A stretch of DNA of 64,000 nt, taken from positions 325,183-389,182 of the forward strand of contig NZ_WTYB01000001.1 in NCBI RefSeq assembly GCF_009828055.1, written 5' to 3'. Position numbers and translations under genes: made by a program. The notes below the pieces were generated by a model. The model made no database searches. It was not told the origin of the DNA and worked only from the letters and a program-made list of their open reading frames with translations. This document shows, one piece after another, positions 43,358 to 53,102 of the stretch (position 1 is the first letter of the stretch; the number at the start of each line of letters is the position of its first letter). The stretch comes from Erythrobacter ramosus. Lineage in GTDB: Bacteria > Pseudomonadota > Alphaproteobacteria > Sphingomonadales > Sphingomonadaceae.

Positions 43358-44124
43358 TGCGCGAAGCCTGCCGCGCGGGCGAGATTCGCTGCACCCTCGC
43401 GCAGGAAGCCGTGATCCGACCCCAGCAGGAACAGGCTTGCGCCTTGGGCCTGCCAGTGCGGGACATCGACGGGCCGGGGCGTGAACATTCCGCAGGCGCG
43501 CCCGGCCGTGCGGCAGGCGGCGAGGATGCGCTCCACCGCCGCGATCACCTTGGGATCGTCGGGCGAGGCGCAGCCGAGCGCAATCGTCAGGTCGATCCGC
43601 CCGATGAACAGCGCGTCGATGCCGGGGACGGCCGCGATGGCGTCAATTTCGTCCAGCGCTTCGAGATCCTCGATCTGAGCGATCACGACACTGGTCGCTG
43701 CGCTAGCGTCCAGGTGGTCGGGGATCGCGCGCGTGCCGTATCCGGCGGCGCGGCTTGATCCGGCATAGCCGCGCCGAGCCGGACCGCCGCCGGGGCCGTA
43801 GTGGACGCTGGCCGCCACCGCCTCAGCCTCTGCGGCCGAGCGGACATGCGGCACCAACACGCCGTCTGCGCCGCAATCGAGCGCGTTGAGGATTTCGTGC
43901 GCCGCCGACGATGCCGGGCGCACCAGCACCGGCATGCCGCCCGCCCGTGCGGCCATGATGCCCGCGTCAAGATCGCGGCGGTCGAACGGCGCGTGTTCAG
44001 CATCAAGGCACAGGCAATCGAGACCCGTCCCCGCCAGCACCTCGACCACATGCGGGTGCGGCGTCTTGACGAAGGTTCCCAGCAGAGGCGCGCCGCTCGC
44101 CAGGCGGGTCTTGAAGTCGCTCAC
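43354..44124 (-). CDS. HpcH/HpaI-family class II aldolase
   Basis: A 256-aa aldolase from GTG 44124, overlapping the upstream stop (GTGA). The family core is visible: GTFVKTPHPHVVEVLAGTGLDCLCLDAEHAPFD, a metal-binding Glu in VIAQIEDLEALDEID, and the Asp in ALFIGRIDLTIALG. HpaI aldolases cleave 4-hydroxy-2-oxo acids to pyruvate or oxaloacetate plus an aldehyde. The product would feed the HisD-like dehydrogenase or central metabolism. Confidence 0.93.
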   Translation of the reverse strand: MSDFKTRLASGAPLLGTFVKTPHPHVVEVLAGTGLDCLCLDAEHAPFDRRDLDAGIMAARAGGMPVLVRPASSAAHEILNALDCGADGVLVPHVRSAAEAEAVAASVHYGPGGGPARRGYAGSSRAAGYGTRAIPDHLDASAATSVVIAQIEDLEALDEIDAIAAVPGIDALFIGRIDLTIALGCASPDDPKVIAAVERILAACRTAGRACGMFTPRPVDVPHWQAQGASLFLLGSDHGFLREGAANLARAAGFAQ

Positions 44125-45275
44125 GCCGCCACACCGCGCCACAGGCGCTCGCTCGCCAGCGCCGCGCCCTCGGCCAGCGTCTTGAGCTTGGCCCAGACGA
44201 TGCTGGGATCGACCACGCCGAAGCCCGCGAAGGTCGAAAAGCCACAATCCGTCCCCGCGATCACCCGCTCGCGCCCGATGATGCCGGCATAGCGTTCGAT
44301 CCGTTCGGCGACGACGCGCGGGTGTTCGATGAAGTTGGTTGTGCTGTCGATCACGCCGGGGATCAGGATCTTGTCCTCGGGGATGAGGTGCGCCATTTCG
44401 GCGAAATAGGTCCAGTCGGCCTGATGGCGCGGATTGCTGGTTTCGAACAGTAGACCTGCGGGCTTGGCCGTCATCAGCGTCGGCAGGATCACGCCCATCT
44501 CGACGTCACAGCAATGCGGGCCTTCGTAATTGCCCCAGCACACATGCATCCGCACGCGGTCCGCGGGCACATTGCGCAGGGCGTGGTTCAAGGCCTCCAC
44601 ATGCCCGCCGATCAGACGCAGATACTCAGCCTCGCTCCGGTCCTTGTACATCATGTGCCAGCCAAGGCCGAGATCGGGGCTGTCGAGTTGTAGCAACAGG
44701 CCCGCCGCGACAATCGCCTCATATTCCGGCCGCATCGCTTCAGCCAAAGCCTCGAGATAGGCGTCCTGCGTGGCATAGTGCTCATTGGGCTGGAACAGCG
44801 CAATCACGCCGGGCGAAGCACTGTTCATGAAGCCGCCGCCGGGCTGGTGCTTGACCATCGCGGCGACCATGTGGGCGAGGTCGGCCTCGAGCGGCTCCAT
44901 GGATTTGACCGCGATTGGCCCCACGCATTTGGGGCGGCGATAGGTGGGCGTGCCGCCGCCCTTGGCCTGCCGTTCAAGGAAGCTCGGGAACATCTCCAAG
45001 TCTTTGGGCGGCGTGCGCGGACTGTCGCCATCGAAGCCGGTGATTCGGTCCTTGATATAGGTCGCATAGCTGATCTTCGACATCTCCCCGTCGGAGACGA
45101 GGTCGATCCCGGCTTCGACCTGACGCTGCACCGCGTCATCGACCGCCGCACCAATCACTGCGTCGAACTGCGCGGGGTCGACGGCCTCGCCGCGTTCCTG
45201 CGCGAAGACGAGGTCGGTGACGTCCTTCGATCGCGGGAGCGAGCCCACGTGCGTGGTCAGGATGCGGTCGGACAT
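44121..45275 (-). CDS. MetE-like cobalamin-independent methionine synthase family protein
   Basis: A 384-aa protein from ATG 45275; it corresponds to the C-terminal catalytic half of MetE only. It has the THVGSLPRS start and zinc-ligand-like residues in HVCWGNYEGPHCCDVE and GTDCGFSTFAG. Short MetE-like proteins of this type are often found outside methionine synthesis, and the catabolic context suggests methyl transfer or C-S/C-N chemistry on the substrate. It overlaps both neighbours. Real reaction unknown. Confidence 0.85.
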   Translation of the reverse strand: MSDRILTTHVGSLPRSKDVTDLVFAQERGEAVDPAQFDAVIGAAVDDAVQRQVEAGIDLVSDGEMSKISYATYIKDRITGFDGDSPRTPPKDLEMFPSFLERQAKGGGTPTYRRPKCVGPIAVKSMEPLEADLAHMVAAMVKHQPGGGFMNSASPGVIALFQPNEHYATQDAYLEALAEAMRPEYEAIVAAGLLLQLDSPDLGLGWHMMYKDRSEAEYLRLIGGHVEALNHALRNVPADRVRMHVCWGNYEGPHCCDVEMGVILPTLMTAKPAGLLFETSNPRHQADWTYFAEMAHLIPEDKILIPGVIDSTTNFIEHPRVVAERIERYAGIIGRERVIAGTDCGFSTFAGFGVVDPSIVWAKLKTLAEGAALASERLWRGVAA

Positions 45276-46027
45276 GGCGCGGGGCGTTCCTCTGGTTGGG
45301 CTGCGGTCAGCGTGGCGAGCCACAGCTTGAGCTTCTGGGCGAGCGCCAAGGGCGCTTCGAGCGGGACCATGTGGCCTGCTGGTTCGATATGCAGTTGGGC
45401 ATCAGGTATCAGCCCTTGCCAACGGCGATGCCATGCGGGCGGGCATAGCGCGTCTTCGCTCCCACCCATCAGGAAAACCGGGCAGGTGAGCTGGGTCAGC
45501 GCTTCGACCCGATCAGCCCGCAGGCGCAGCGCCTCACTTTGGCGGATGAAGGCGTCTGGACCCATCGCCATCCCCATGTCGTGCAGCAGCCGTAGCAGGG
45601 TTGTATCCGTACGGTTGGCGGGCGCGAGGTAGTTTGGCTTGAGTTCCTGGGTGAGCACCCGCTCCAGCCCGCCGCCGAGCACTTCTGCCTGCTGGACGGG
45701 GCGATGTGCGGCGCGCTCGGGAAGGTCGCCGGTGGCGTTGTAGCCGATCAGCCCAAGGCCCGCGATCCGCTCGGGGGCCTGCACTGCCATCTCGACCGCA
45801 ACAATCGCGCCCATCGAAAAGCCGATGGGGATGAGCGGGCCGTCTGTCGCAGCCAGCGCGCGGGCGGCCATGGCGGCGATGGTGTCGTCCTGCGTGGTAT
45901 CGGCATCCGCCGCCGTGCGTCCCGTCGCCGCTGCAAGCGCTGTGCGGATCGCCCCGTCAGCCCCGTCCCACAACCGCGCATCGCACATGTTGCCGGGGAT
46001 CAGCAGCGGGAGCGGCGCGACTGTCAT
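45257..46027 (-). CDS. Alpha/beta hydrolase of the catabolic operon
   Basis: A 256-aa alpha/beta hydrolase with a full triad: GFSMGA (Ser at about 70), Asp in MGGSEDALCPP (about 196-206) and His in PAGHMVPLE (about 225-233). No signal peptide, so cytoplasmic. It shares four bases with lacI (ATGA) and overlaps the MetE-like gene by 19. It may hydrolyse an ester or a ring-opened intermediate of the pathway. Confidence 0.9.
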   Translation of the reverse strand: MTVAPLPLLIPGNMCDARLWDGADGAIRTALAAATGRTAADADTTQDDTIAAMAARALAATDGPLIPIGFSMGAIVAVEMAVQAPERIAGLGLIGYNATGDLPERAAHRPVQQAEVLGGGLERVLTQELKPNYLAPANRTDTTLLRLLHDMGMAMGPDAFIRQSEALRLRADRVEALTQLTCPVFLMGGSEDALCPPAWHRRWQGLIPDAQLHIEPAGHMVPLEAPLALAQKLKLWLATLTAAQPEERPAPCPTAS

Positions 46028-47055
46028 CCCAACCGCGCCGAGCGGCCGGGGAGCAATTCTCCGCCGAACAGGCGCTGTTCGGGGATCATGCCGGGTTGCT
46101 CAATCCGTTCGATCAGCATGTCGACCGCCGCCTGCGCCATGCGCCGCACCGGCTGGCGAATGGTGGTGAGCTGGTATCCGCCCCAGGTCGCCGGCCCGAC
46201 GCCGTCAAAGCCGACGATCGAGAGCTGTTCGGGGATGGTGAGATCATAGGCCCCACGCGCGCAATCGATCGCGCCCAGTGCCATCGCGTCGTTGGTCGCG
46301 ATCACCGCATCAAGCGCTCCGCCCGATGCGACCATCAGCACGCGCAGACCTTCGTCGCCCGAATGGTAATCGAACCCGCCGCGATAGATGAAGGGCTCGA
46401 TCCCCGCAGCTGCCAGATGCCGCCGCGCAGAATCGAGGCGTTCTTCGCCGACATAGCTGTCCTGAGGGCCAGCGATGATGCCGAACCGGCGATGCCCGGC
46501 GGCGAGCAGGTGTTTGACCAACTCGCGTTCCCCCGCCGCACTATCGCAAGCGACACTGGCGGCAGGCTCGGCCTCGCCGACGCGGTTGTAGAGGATGATC
46601 GGGATGCCGCGATCGTTGAACTGGCGGATTTGATCGTCCTTCAGCCGCGCGGCAATGATCGCGCCGTCGACCCGGTAGGGCCAGATCAGCCCCAGCATCT
46701 CGTCAATCTCCGATTCGGACGCGAGGCTGAACAGCAGCACCCGATGGCCGACGGCGGAGAGGCGCTGAGTCAGCTCGGCCAAGACTTCGGGATAATACAG
46801 GTTGGTGAGGTTGGAGATCACGACCGCCACCAGATTGGTGCGCCGGGTGATCAGCCCGCGCGCAAAGGCATTGGGCTGATAGCCAAGTTGCTTGGCCGCG
46901 CGCATGATCTTCTCGCGGGTCTTGGGCGCGATCGAGGCGCCTTTGCGGAACGCGCGGCTGACCGCCGATTGCGATACTCCGGCCAGCTCGGCGACATCAT
47001 AGGATGTCGCGCCCGAGCCGCCCGGCATCGCCTCAGACAGCTTCTTCTTTGGCAT
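46024..47055 (-). CDS. LacI-family transcriptional regulator
   Basis: A 343-aa LacI/GalR protein: HTH at about 18-40 ([22 protein letters not shown]), hinge helix near 55-68 ([13 protein letters not shown]), then a periplasmic-binding-protein-like effector domain. It overlaps the HisD-like gene by 23 bases and sits inside the operon it probably controls. Four 16-base LacI-type palindromes lie only in front of the four transcription units of this cluster, which makes this protein the obvious regulator of all of them. Confidence 0.95.
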   Translation of the reverse strand: MPKKKLSEAMPGGSGATSYDVAELAGVSQSAVSRAFRKGASIAPKTREKIMRAAKQLGYQPNAFARGLITRRTNLVAVVISNLTNLYYPEVLAELTQRLSAVGHRVLLFSLASESEIDEMLGLIWPYRVDGAIIAARLKDDQIRQFNDRGIPIILYNRVGEAEPAASVACDSAAGERELVKHLLAAGHRRFGIIAGPQDSYVGEERLDSARRHLAAAGIEPFIYRGGFDYHSGDEGLRVLMVASGGALDAVIATNDAMALGAIDCARGAYDLTIPEQLSIVGFDGVGPATWGGYQLTTIRQPVRRMAQAAVDMLIERIEQPGMIPEQRLFGGELLPGRSARLG

Positions 47056-48322
47056 ATCGTCTCACCCGGATGTCGGCCTGTTCCTTGTGCCCGGCAAAGC
47101 CTTCGATGGCGCACAGGCGCGAACAATATTCCCCCACCATCGCGCTCGCCGCGTCGGTCAGCACCCGCTGATAGGTACACGTCTTGATGAACTTGCCAAC
47201 CCACAGGCCCCCGGTGAAACGGGCATTGCCGCGCGTGGGCAGGGTGTGATTGGTGCCGATCACCTTGTCGCCGTAAGACACGTTGGTGCGCTCACCGAGG
47301 AACAGCGCGCCATAATTGGTCATGTGTTCGAGGAAGTAATCAGGATCGCGGGTCATCACCTGCACGTGTTCTGACGCGATCTGGTCCGCGATTTCGACCA
47401 TTTCCTCGTAGCTGTCGGCGACGATCACCTGGCCGTAATCGGCCCAGGCCTTCGCGGCGATGGGCGCGGTGGAAAGGATGGTGAGCTGCCGCTCGATCTC
47501 GGCCATGGTTTCGCGTGCGAGGGTTTCCGAATTGGTGAGCAGCACCGCGGGCGAATTGGGCCCGTGTTCGGCTTGGCCGAGGAGGTCGGCGGCGCAAAGC
47601 TCCCCGTCCACGGTATCATCGGCGATCACCAGCGTCTCGGTCGGCCCGGCAAGCAGATCGATCCCGATCTTGCCGAACAGCTGACGCTTGGCCTCAGCCA
47701 CGTAAGCGTTGCCGGGGCCGACGATCATGTCGACGCTGGCGATGGTCTCCGTGCCGAGCGCCATCGCGGCCACCGCCTGCACCCCGCCAACGCAATAGAT
47801 CTCGTCCGCGCCCGCCATGTGCATCGCCACCACAATCGCGGGGTTGGGCTTGCCCTGATAAGGCGGCGCAACCGAGACGATGCGCTTCACGCCCGCGACC
47901 TTGGCGGTGACGACGCTCATATGCGCCGAGGCGACCAGCGGATACTTTCCGCCGGGCACGTAGCAGCCGACCGAATTCACCGGGATGTTGCGATGGCCGA
48001 GCACGACGCCGGGCAGGGTTTCAACTTCTACATCCTTCAGGGCATCTCGCTGGATCTGGGCGAAATTGCGCACCTGCGCCTGAGCAAAGCGGATATCCTC
48101 GATCACCTGCGGGGCCAGTTCGGCATAGGCGGATTCGATGTCGGCATCAGACAGGCGGAAGTCGGCGGGGTTCCAATTGTCGAACTTGGCCGACCAGTCG
48201 CGCATCGCGTCATCGCCCCGCGCCTTGATGTCAGCAATGATCACCTCGACCGTCGCGCGGACCTGCGTATCGGCTTCGGCGGTAGCATCTTCGGTGATGC
48301 CGGTCTTGAGGTAACGTGCCAC
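47033..48322 (-). CDS. Histidinol dehydrogenase-family alcohol dehydrogenase
   Basis: A 429-aa HisD-family protein. GTG 48322 is chosen as the start because GGGAG lies eight bases upstream and the length then matches the family (about 430). Family residues are kept: [15 protein letters not shown] (zinc Gln/His), GTNHTLPT and the C-terminal His in [13 protein letters not shown]-binding region [12 protein letters not shown]. It is not in a histidine operon, so it is likely a paralogue like the HpsN-type enzymes that oxidise a primary alcohol to an acid in two NAD-dependent steps. First gene of the catabolic operon. Confidence 0.88.
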   Translation of the reverse strand: MARYLKTGITEDATAEADTQVRATVEVIIADIKARGDDAMRDWSAKFDNWNPADFRLSDADIESAYAELAPQVIEDIRFAQAQVRNFAQIQRDALKDVEVETLPGVVLGHRNIPVNSVGCYVPGGKYPLVASAHMSVVTAKVAGVKRIVSVAPPYQGKPNPAIVVAMHMAGADEIYCVGGVQAVAAMALGTETIASVDMIVGPGNAYVAEAKRQLFGKIGIDLLAGPTETLVIADDTVDGELCAADLLGQAEHGPNSPAVLLTNSETLARETMAEIERQLTILSTAPIAAKAWADYGQVIVADSYEEMVEIADQIASEHVQVMTRDPDYFLEHMTNYGALFLGERTNVSYGDKVIGTNHTLPTRGNARFTGGLWVGKFIKTCTYQRVLTDAASAMVGEYCSRLCAIEGFAGHKEQADIRVRRYAKEEAV

Positions 48323-48382
48323 TTCACTGTCTCCCACCCACAGGGCATCGCCCACTGTGATTGAGAGGGATGGTATAAGGAT

Positions 48383-48398
48383 GTGACTTCGGATGCAA
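48383..48398 (-). promoter_or_regulatory. LacI-type operator 1 (HisD-like operon)
   Basis: On the minus strand it reads TTGCATCCGAAGTCAC, identical over 15 bases to operator 2. It lies 61-76 bases upstream of the HisD-like GTG start. The central CG and the TTG...CAA-like ends are typical of LacI-family sites. A TTGCA-N9-TGCAA inverted repeat at 48447-48465 lies between the two operators and may be a further contact. Confidence 0.7.
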
Positions 48399-48514
48399 TA
48401 AGCTGACTGCGCAAGAATGTGAGATTTTCGCGAGCAAAAGCACCGTTTGCATGGCATTTCTGCAACAATGGGTAATTGATGTACGTCAACTTCCCCAGCC
48501 GAGTACGATTCATG

Positions 48515-48530
48515 TTGCATCCGAAGTCAA
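48515..48530 (+). promoter_or_regulatory. LacI-type operator 2 (TonB receptor)
   Basis: TTGCATCCGAAGTCAA, 47 bases upstream of the TonB-receptor ATG. It faces operator 1 as an exact 15-base inverted repeat 116 bases away, so one repressor could loop the divergent control region. Confidence 0.7.
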
Positions 48531-48576
48531 AAATGGCATCTCTGATATCTGCAACGCATTTTCAGGGGGAAAACAC

Positions 48577-51219
48577 ATGGTCGGTCAGTTCAAATCCGCC
48601 TTCGCCGTCGGCGTCAGCATCATCGCGATGGGGGTCGCGCTGCCGGCTCATGCGCAGGATGGCAGCGCTGACGCGGAGCCTGCTGCCGATACTGGCGGCA
48701 TCAACGAAATCATCGTCACCTCGCAACGCCGTGAAGAGAACTTGCAGGATGTGCCGATCTCGGTCTCGGCCTTCACTGCGGATCAAGTGCTGGCGCGCGG
48801 GATTACCGATGTCGGCCGCCTTGAAGGCATCGTCCCCGGTTTCACCTTCGGTCGTTCGGGCCAGGACGCCCGCCCCTCGATCCGCGGGGTCCGTACTGAA
48901 AACGTCGGCGTCAACGGCGACACCACGATCGGCTTCTTCATCGATGGGGTGTACCAGTCACGCGCCACGCAGGCGACCGCCGGCTTTGTCGATGTCGAGC
49001 GGGTGGAAGTCCAGCGCGGGCCGCAGGGCACGCTTTACGGGCGCAACACCTTCGGCGGTAACATTGCCATCACCACGGCCCAGCCCGTGCTTGGCGAAAT
49101 GCTCGGCGGGCTAGATGTAACGGTGGGCGAATATGGCCGCTTCCGCACCGATGCCTTCGTCAACCTGCCGGTTAGCGATACGCTCGCCGTCCGCGTCGCT
49201 GGCTCGCTCGAAAAGTCCGACGGGTGGGTGAAGAACGTCAATCCGCTTGGCAACAATCTGTTCGACGATGACAGCAAATATCTGCGCGCCACCGTGCTGT
49301 GGGAGCCGAACGACCAGTTCTCCGCCGCGATCAAGTTCGATTACTCGACCCGCGGCGGCGCAGGCGGTTCGGCCTTCGGCTACAAGATCATCGGCAGCTA
49401 CTTCGATGTCGGTTCGCGCCAGCAGCTGTACAACGGCACACCGGTGCTCAATCTTAACACGCGCGGCGGGAACCGAGACGGGGTGAATGATGCGCTGCCG
49501 GGCGGAACTGCGACCAGTGACCTCGGCGTGCCGGTGTTCGCACCGGGTGACGGCTACACGATCGACACGGATCAGAAGACGATCCTCGATCTGGAAAACA
49601 AGGCGATCACCGCCAACCTCGCCTATGATTTCGGCGGCATCACGCTGCGGTCGATCACGGGCTACACCGATTTCGGTGCGATCCGGACGCAGGATTCCGA
49701 CTTCTCCGGCAACCAGATCGCGATCGACTATCAGGACACGCGCGCCGAGACCTTCAGCCAGGAAATCCAGCTGCTTTCGAGCGACACGGCCAGCAGGCTC
49801 GATTGGGTGGTGGGCGCGTACTACTTCCATGACGAGTTGACGGGCGTCTTCATCAACCAGCAGCTTCCGCGCATCATCCGCAATGTCACACCCAACCTCA
49901 CCCTGCCGCAAAACGGCGGCGGCTTCTACGATCAACAACGTGCCACGACGGAAAGCGTCGCCTTCTACGGGCAGGCAACTTACGAGGTGGTCGATAATCT
50001 CCGGGTTACGGCCGGCATCCGCTGGACTGAAGACACCAAGGATTTCGCTTTCGCCAATGCCAACGCAGTGCTGCCCACCAGCGGCACCCCGCCGGTGCCG
50101 CAGGGGACGGCGATCACGCTCAACACCGGGCCGATCCCCGACAGCGCCTTCGGGGCGCAGGGTGCCGCCACCAATTGCACCTACACCACCTTCCCGCCGC
50201 CGCGCCCAGGCTTCCAATGCCTTGCAGCCAACACCGCGGTGCTGACCGGCGCGACCTATGACACAGCCAAGTTCCGCAAGGCGACCTGGCGGCTCGCGGT
50301 CGATTACGACGTGACGCCGGACAACCTGCTCTATGCCAGCGTTTCGACCGGCTTCCGGTCGGGAGGGTTCAACTCGGGTCAGGGGCCAGCGGCGTTGCAA
50401 CCGACGTTTGATCCGGAAGAGGTGACGGCGTACGAAATCGGCTCGAAGAACCGCTTCTTCGACAACACCGTGCAGCTCAACCTCGCCGCCTTCTACAACC
50501 GTTACAATGGCTTGCAGGAGCAACGTCAGGTGCCGCAGGGTGGCACCACGCTGTCGATCATCGAAAACAGCGGCCGCGCCCGCGCCTACGGGGGCGAGGC
50601 TGAGCTGCTCTGGCGCCCGGTTACGGGGCTCGAGATCGGGGCTAACGTGGCCTACCTCAACGCAAAGTACACCGAGTATGATCAAGTGCCCGCTCCGTTC
50701 GGCACCAGCATTCTGGTCACTGATGCGACGCAGACCACGCCGACCATCGTCAATGGCGTGCAGATCGCAGCTGCGGGCCAGCGCCGCGTGTTTGCGCCCG
50801 GCTATGACTGCGGACTGATCCCCGGCACCGGCGGCACTGGCCAGCCGGCTGCGGCGTTCGGTTGCGATATCAGCGGAAATTCGATCCCGCACTCGCCGGA
50901 TTGGACCGGCGCGGTGTTCGCCGGGTACGACATCGACCTCGGCTCGCTCGGCACCCTGACGCCGTTTGCGATCATGACCTTCTCGTCCAGCTTCTTCGGC
51001 CAGCCGTTCAACTCGGTGCTCGAACAGCAGCCTTCGTTCCAGAAGGTCGACTTGCGACTGACCTGGGCACCGACCGACTTCATCTCGATTCAGGGCTTCG
51101 TGAACAACGTCACCGACGAACGGACCATCAACCGCTTCGTGTGGGGCGGCGGTGGGGCGCTGCAGGCGAGCTTTGCGCCGCCACGCCAGTGGGGCGCGCT
51201 GCTCAGTATCCGGTTCTGA
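48577..51219 (+). CDS. TonB-dependent outer-membrane receptor
   Basis: An 880-aa receptor from ATG 48577, with AGGGGGA upstream. The signal peptide ends near ALPAHAQDG. A TonB-box-like INEIIVTSQRREENLQDVPISVSAF leads to the plug (about 45-165, with RGPQGTLYGRNTFGG), then a 22-strand barrel that ends in the aromatic GALLSIRF. Sphingomonads import many plant and algal compounds through such receptors. The shared LacI operator says it takes up the substrate of this cluster. Confidence 0.96.
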   Translation: MVGQFKSAFAVGVSIIAMGVALPAHAQDGSADAEPAADTGGINEIIVTSQRREENLQDVPISVSAFTADQVLARGITDVGRLEGIVPGFTFGRSGQDARPSIRGVRTENVGVNGDTTIGFFIDGVYQSRATQATAGFVDVERVEVQRGPQGTLYGRNTFGGNIAITTAQPVLGEMLGGLDVTVGEYGRFRTDAFVNLPVSDTLAVRVAGSLEKSDGWVKNVNPLGNNLFDDDSKYLRATVLWEPNDQFSAAIKFDYSTRGGAGGSAFGYKIIGSYFDVGSRQQLYNGTPVLNLNTRGGNRDGVNDALPGGTATSDLGVPVFAPGDGYTIDTDQKTILDLENKAITANLAYDFGGITLRSITGYTDFGAIRTQDSDFSGNQIAIDYQDTRAETFSQEIQLLSSDTASRLDWVVGAYYFHDELTGVFINQQLPRIIRNVTPNLTLPQNGGGFYDQQRATTESVAFYGQATYEVVDNLRVTAGIRWTEDTKDFAFANANAVLPTSGTPPVPQGTAITLNTGPIPDSAFGAQGAATNCTYTTFPPPRPGFQCLAANTAVLTGATYDTAKFRKATWRLAVDYDVTPDNLLYASVSTGFRSGGFNSGQGPAALQPTFDPEEVTAYEIGSKNRFFDNTVQLNLAAFYNRYNGLQEQRQVPQGGTTLSIIENSGRARAYGGEAELLWRPVTGLEIGANVAYLNAKYTEYDQVPAPFGTSILVTDATQTTPTIVNGVQIAAAGQRRVFAPGYDCGLIPGTGGTGQPAAAFGCDISGNSIPHSPDWTGAVFAGYDIDLGSLGTLTPFAIMTFSSSFFGQPFNSVLEQQPSFQKVDLRLTWAPTDFISIQGFVNNVTDERTINRFVWGGGGALQASFAPPRQWGALLSIRF

Positions 51220-51248
51220 TCGAAAGCTACCCCTTCAGGGTCGCAAGA

Positions 51249-51274
51249 GGGGCGGGGTCACTCCCGCCCCTTTT
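51249..51274 (+). terminator. Rho-independent terminator of the TonB receptor gene
   Basis: Stem GGGGCGGG (51249-51256) pairs with CCCGCCCC (51263-51270) and is followed by TTTT. It lies 29 bases after the receptor stop and just before the convergent SnoaL gene. Confidence 0.85.
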
Positions 51275-51290
51275 CATTGCCCGGTGACGA

Positions 51291-52349
51291 TCACCCCCGA
51301 GCGTGGCCAGCAACCTGCCGCAGCACGGCGATATCGTCCCAGATGGTGACTTCCTCACGGACGCGGTCACCAATCACCCGGAAGTGGCTGACCGCCATGA
51401 TCAACAGAGGCGCGCCGGTGGGGGTGCCATAGTGGCCCTCGCCCTCGTGCCAGCCCGCCAGCGACCAGCGCACCGCAACATCGCGCGCCTCGCCCAGATA
51501 GGGTACTTCGGCGATATGCTCGATCCTGAGCCGCGCGCGTCGGCCAAAGGCGGCGCGGAGCGGGGCGGCGAATTCAGCGATCTGATCGGGGCCGTAGAGG
51601 AACCGCCCGCCCGGTACCCAGGCGCCCAAGCGGAAGTCGGACAGCGAGCGCGCCTTTGCATTATCCCCCTCCTGCCAGACAGCGCGCAGCAGCCCGACCG
51701 CGACCTGCGCCGCCTCGGACTGCGGCGCGGCATCGGGCGCGGCGAGCGCCTCGGCATGATAGGGAGCCAGCACTTCGATAAGCGAGCGCCCTCGCGCTGC
51801 ATCCGCCGCCGCCTGTCGTTCCGCCACGGCCTGCGGATCAAAGCCGAGCTGCTCCACCAGCGCCAGATTGTCGCGCACCAGCCATTCCTCGACGATGCGG
51901 TTTTCCCGGCACAGGCAATCGGCGATGGTGCGCACCAGCACGCGCTTTCCAGTGGCGGGGCCGAAATCGCTGTCCCCGAGATTGGTCATCTTGGACGTGA
52001 TGAGGTGCGAGGAGAGAAAGCTGCCGTCGCCCTCGTCGGACCAGATCACATTGTCGCCATCCAGCCGCCGGTCAGGGAAGGCGGCGAGCGTGGCCCAGGT
52101 GTTGTCGACCACGGTCTGCGCGCCGGTGATCGGCCCGGCCAGCGTGTGGATCGCGCAGTCTTCCGAATACCAGTCGAGGCACAGTTCAACTTTGCGGTCG
52201 TGCCAGATGCGTTCGGTGATGCGGATGATGTAGTGCGGGAAATCGACGAATTCGTCGGCGAAGCCCGGCAGCGCCATGCGCCGTTCCGGGCCGGGCGCCA
52301 TCATCGCGTCAATGTCAGTTATGGCCACACGCATGACGGGTTCGGGCAT
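51291..52349 (-). CDS. Tandem SnoaL/NTF2-like protein
   Basis: A 352-aa protein with two NTF2-like (SnoaL, polyketide-cyclase-like) domains, about 25-165 and 215-345. Signatures include WYSEDCAIHTLAGPITGAQTVVDNTWATLAAFPDRR in the first and GPDQIAEFAAPLRAAFGRRARLRIEHI in the second. These folds bind small organic ligands and some do isomerisation, hydration or cyclisation. It resembles the other tandem-SnoaL protein of this operon only loosely. Last gene of the unit. An internal ATG five codons in is also possible as start. Confidence 0.82.
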   Translation of the reverse strand: MPEPVMRVAITDIDAMMAPGPERRMALPGFADEFVDFPHYIIRITERIWHDRKVELCLDWYSEDCAIHTLAGPITGAQTVVDNTWATLAAFPDRRLDGDNVIWSDEGDGSFLSSHLITSKMTNLGDSDFGPATGKRVLVRTIADCLCRENRIVEEWLVRDNLALVEQLGFDPQAVAERQAAADAARGRSLIEVLAPYHAEALAAPDAAPQSEAAQVAVGLLRAVWQEGDNAKARSLSDFRLGAWVPGGRFLYGPDQIAEFAAPLRAAFGRRARLRIEHIAEVPYLGEARDVAVRWSLAGWHEGEGHYGTPTGAPLLIMAVSHFRVIGDRVREEVTIWDDIAVLRQVAGHARG

Positions 52350-52373
52350 TGTCGGGCTCCTGCGGGATCGGAT

Positions 52374-53099
52374 CTATTGCGCGGTCCAGCCGCCATCGAT
52401 CAACAGGCTATGCCCGGTGATCATCGCCGCCGCTGGCGACGCGAGATAGACGACGGCGGCCGCGATGTGATCAGGCGTGGCAAGTTCGCCCATCGGGATC
52501 ATCCGGTCAACGAAGGCAGCAAAGGCCGGGTCGGCGAAAAAGCTCTCCGTCAACGGCGTCTTCACGAAGGTCGGCGCGATGCAATTGACGCGGATGCCGG
52601 CGGGCGCGAGTTCCACGGCCATCGCCTTGGACAGCCCTTCGAGCGCGTGCTTGGTCATGCAATAGACCGTCCGGCCCGGCGATCCGACATGGCCCATCTG
52701 GCTGGTCATGTGAATGATGCTCGCCCCGCGCTCCATCTTTCGCGCCGCTGCGCGGGCGATGCGGAAAGCGCTGCGGACATTGAGGTCGAGCATCAGGTCG
52801 AGCGCCTCGTCCGTGACCTCGGCAAAGGGCTGCGGGCGATTGGTGCCCGCATTGTTGACGAGGAGATCGAATGCCGGCGCTGCGGCAATGCGGGCGAGCA
52901 CTTCCTCGCCGGTGACGTCATAGGGCCAGGGATCGAACGCCGCGCCGAGCTCTGCGCTGAGGCTGCCGAGTTCGGTCGAGGGACGGGCGATCCCGGTCAC
53001 ATGGGCACCGGCTGCCACCAGCGCATGACAGATCGCGCGGCCAAGACCCTTGCTCGCCCCGGTCACCAGCGCGTGTTTTCCTGCGAGCACTCCGGTCAT
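52374..53099 (-). CDS. SDR-family oxidoreductase
   Basis: A 241-aa classical short-chain dehydrogenase. TGASKGLG (about 14-21) binds NAD(P), NNAG is at about 82-85, the catalytic Ser lies in HMTSQMGHVGSPG and the active-site pair is YCMTK (about 146-150). No membrane part. It lies three bases after the cupin gene. Substrate unknown, probably a hydroxy or oxo intermediate. Confidence 0.94.
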   Translation of the reverse strand: MTGVLAGKHALVTGASKGLGRAICHALVAAGAHVTGIARPSTELGSLSAELGAAFDPWPYDVTGEEVLARIAAAPAFDLLVNNAGTNRPQPFAEVTDEALDLMLDLNVRSAFRIARAAARKMERGASIIHMTSQMGHVGSPGRTVYCMTKHALEGLSKAMAVELAPAGIRVNCIAPTFVKTPLTESFFADPAFAAFVDRMIPMGELATPDHIAAAVVYLASPAAAMITGHSLLIDGGWTAQ

Positions 53100-53102
53100 G
53101 GC

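Noticed and set aside
47033..48322. Assignment of the HisD-family gene as the histidine biosynthesis enzyme hisD
   Set aside because: No other his gene is near, and operon and operators tie it to a catabolic regulon; a paralogue is more likely.
49111..50892. 593-codon open frame opposite the TonB receptor
   Set aside because: Overlaps an obvious TonB-dependent receptor on the other strand; shadow.
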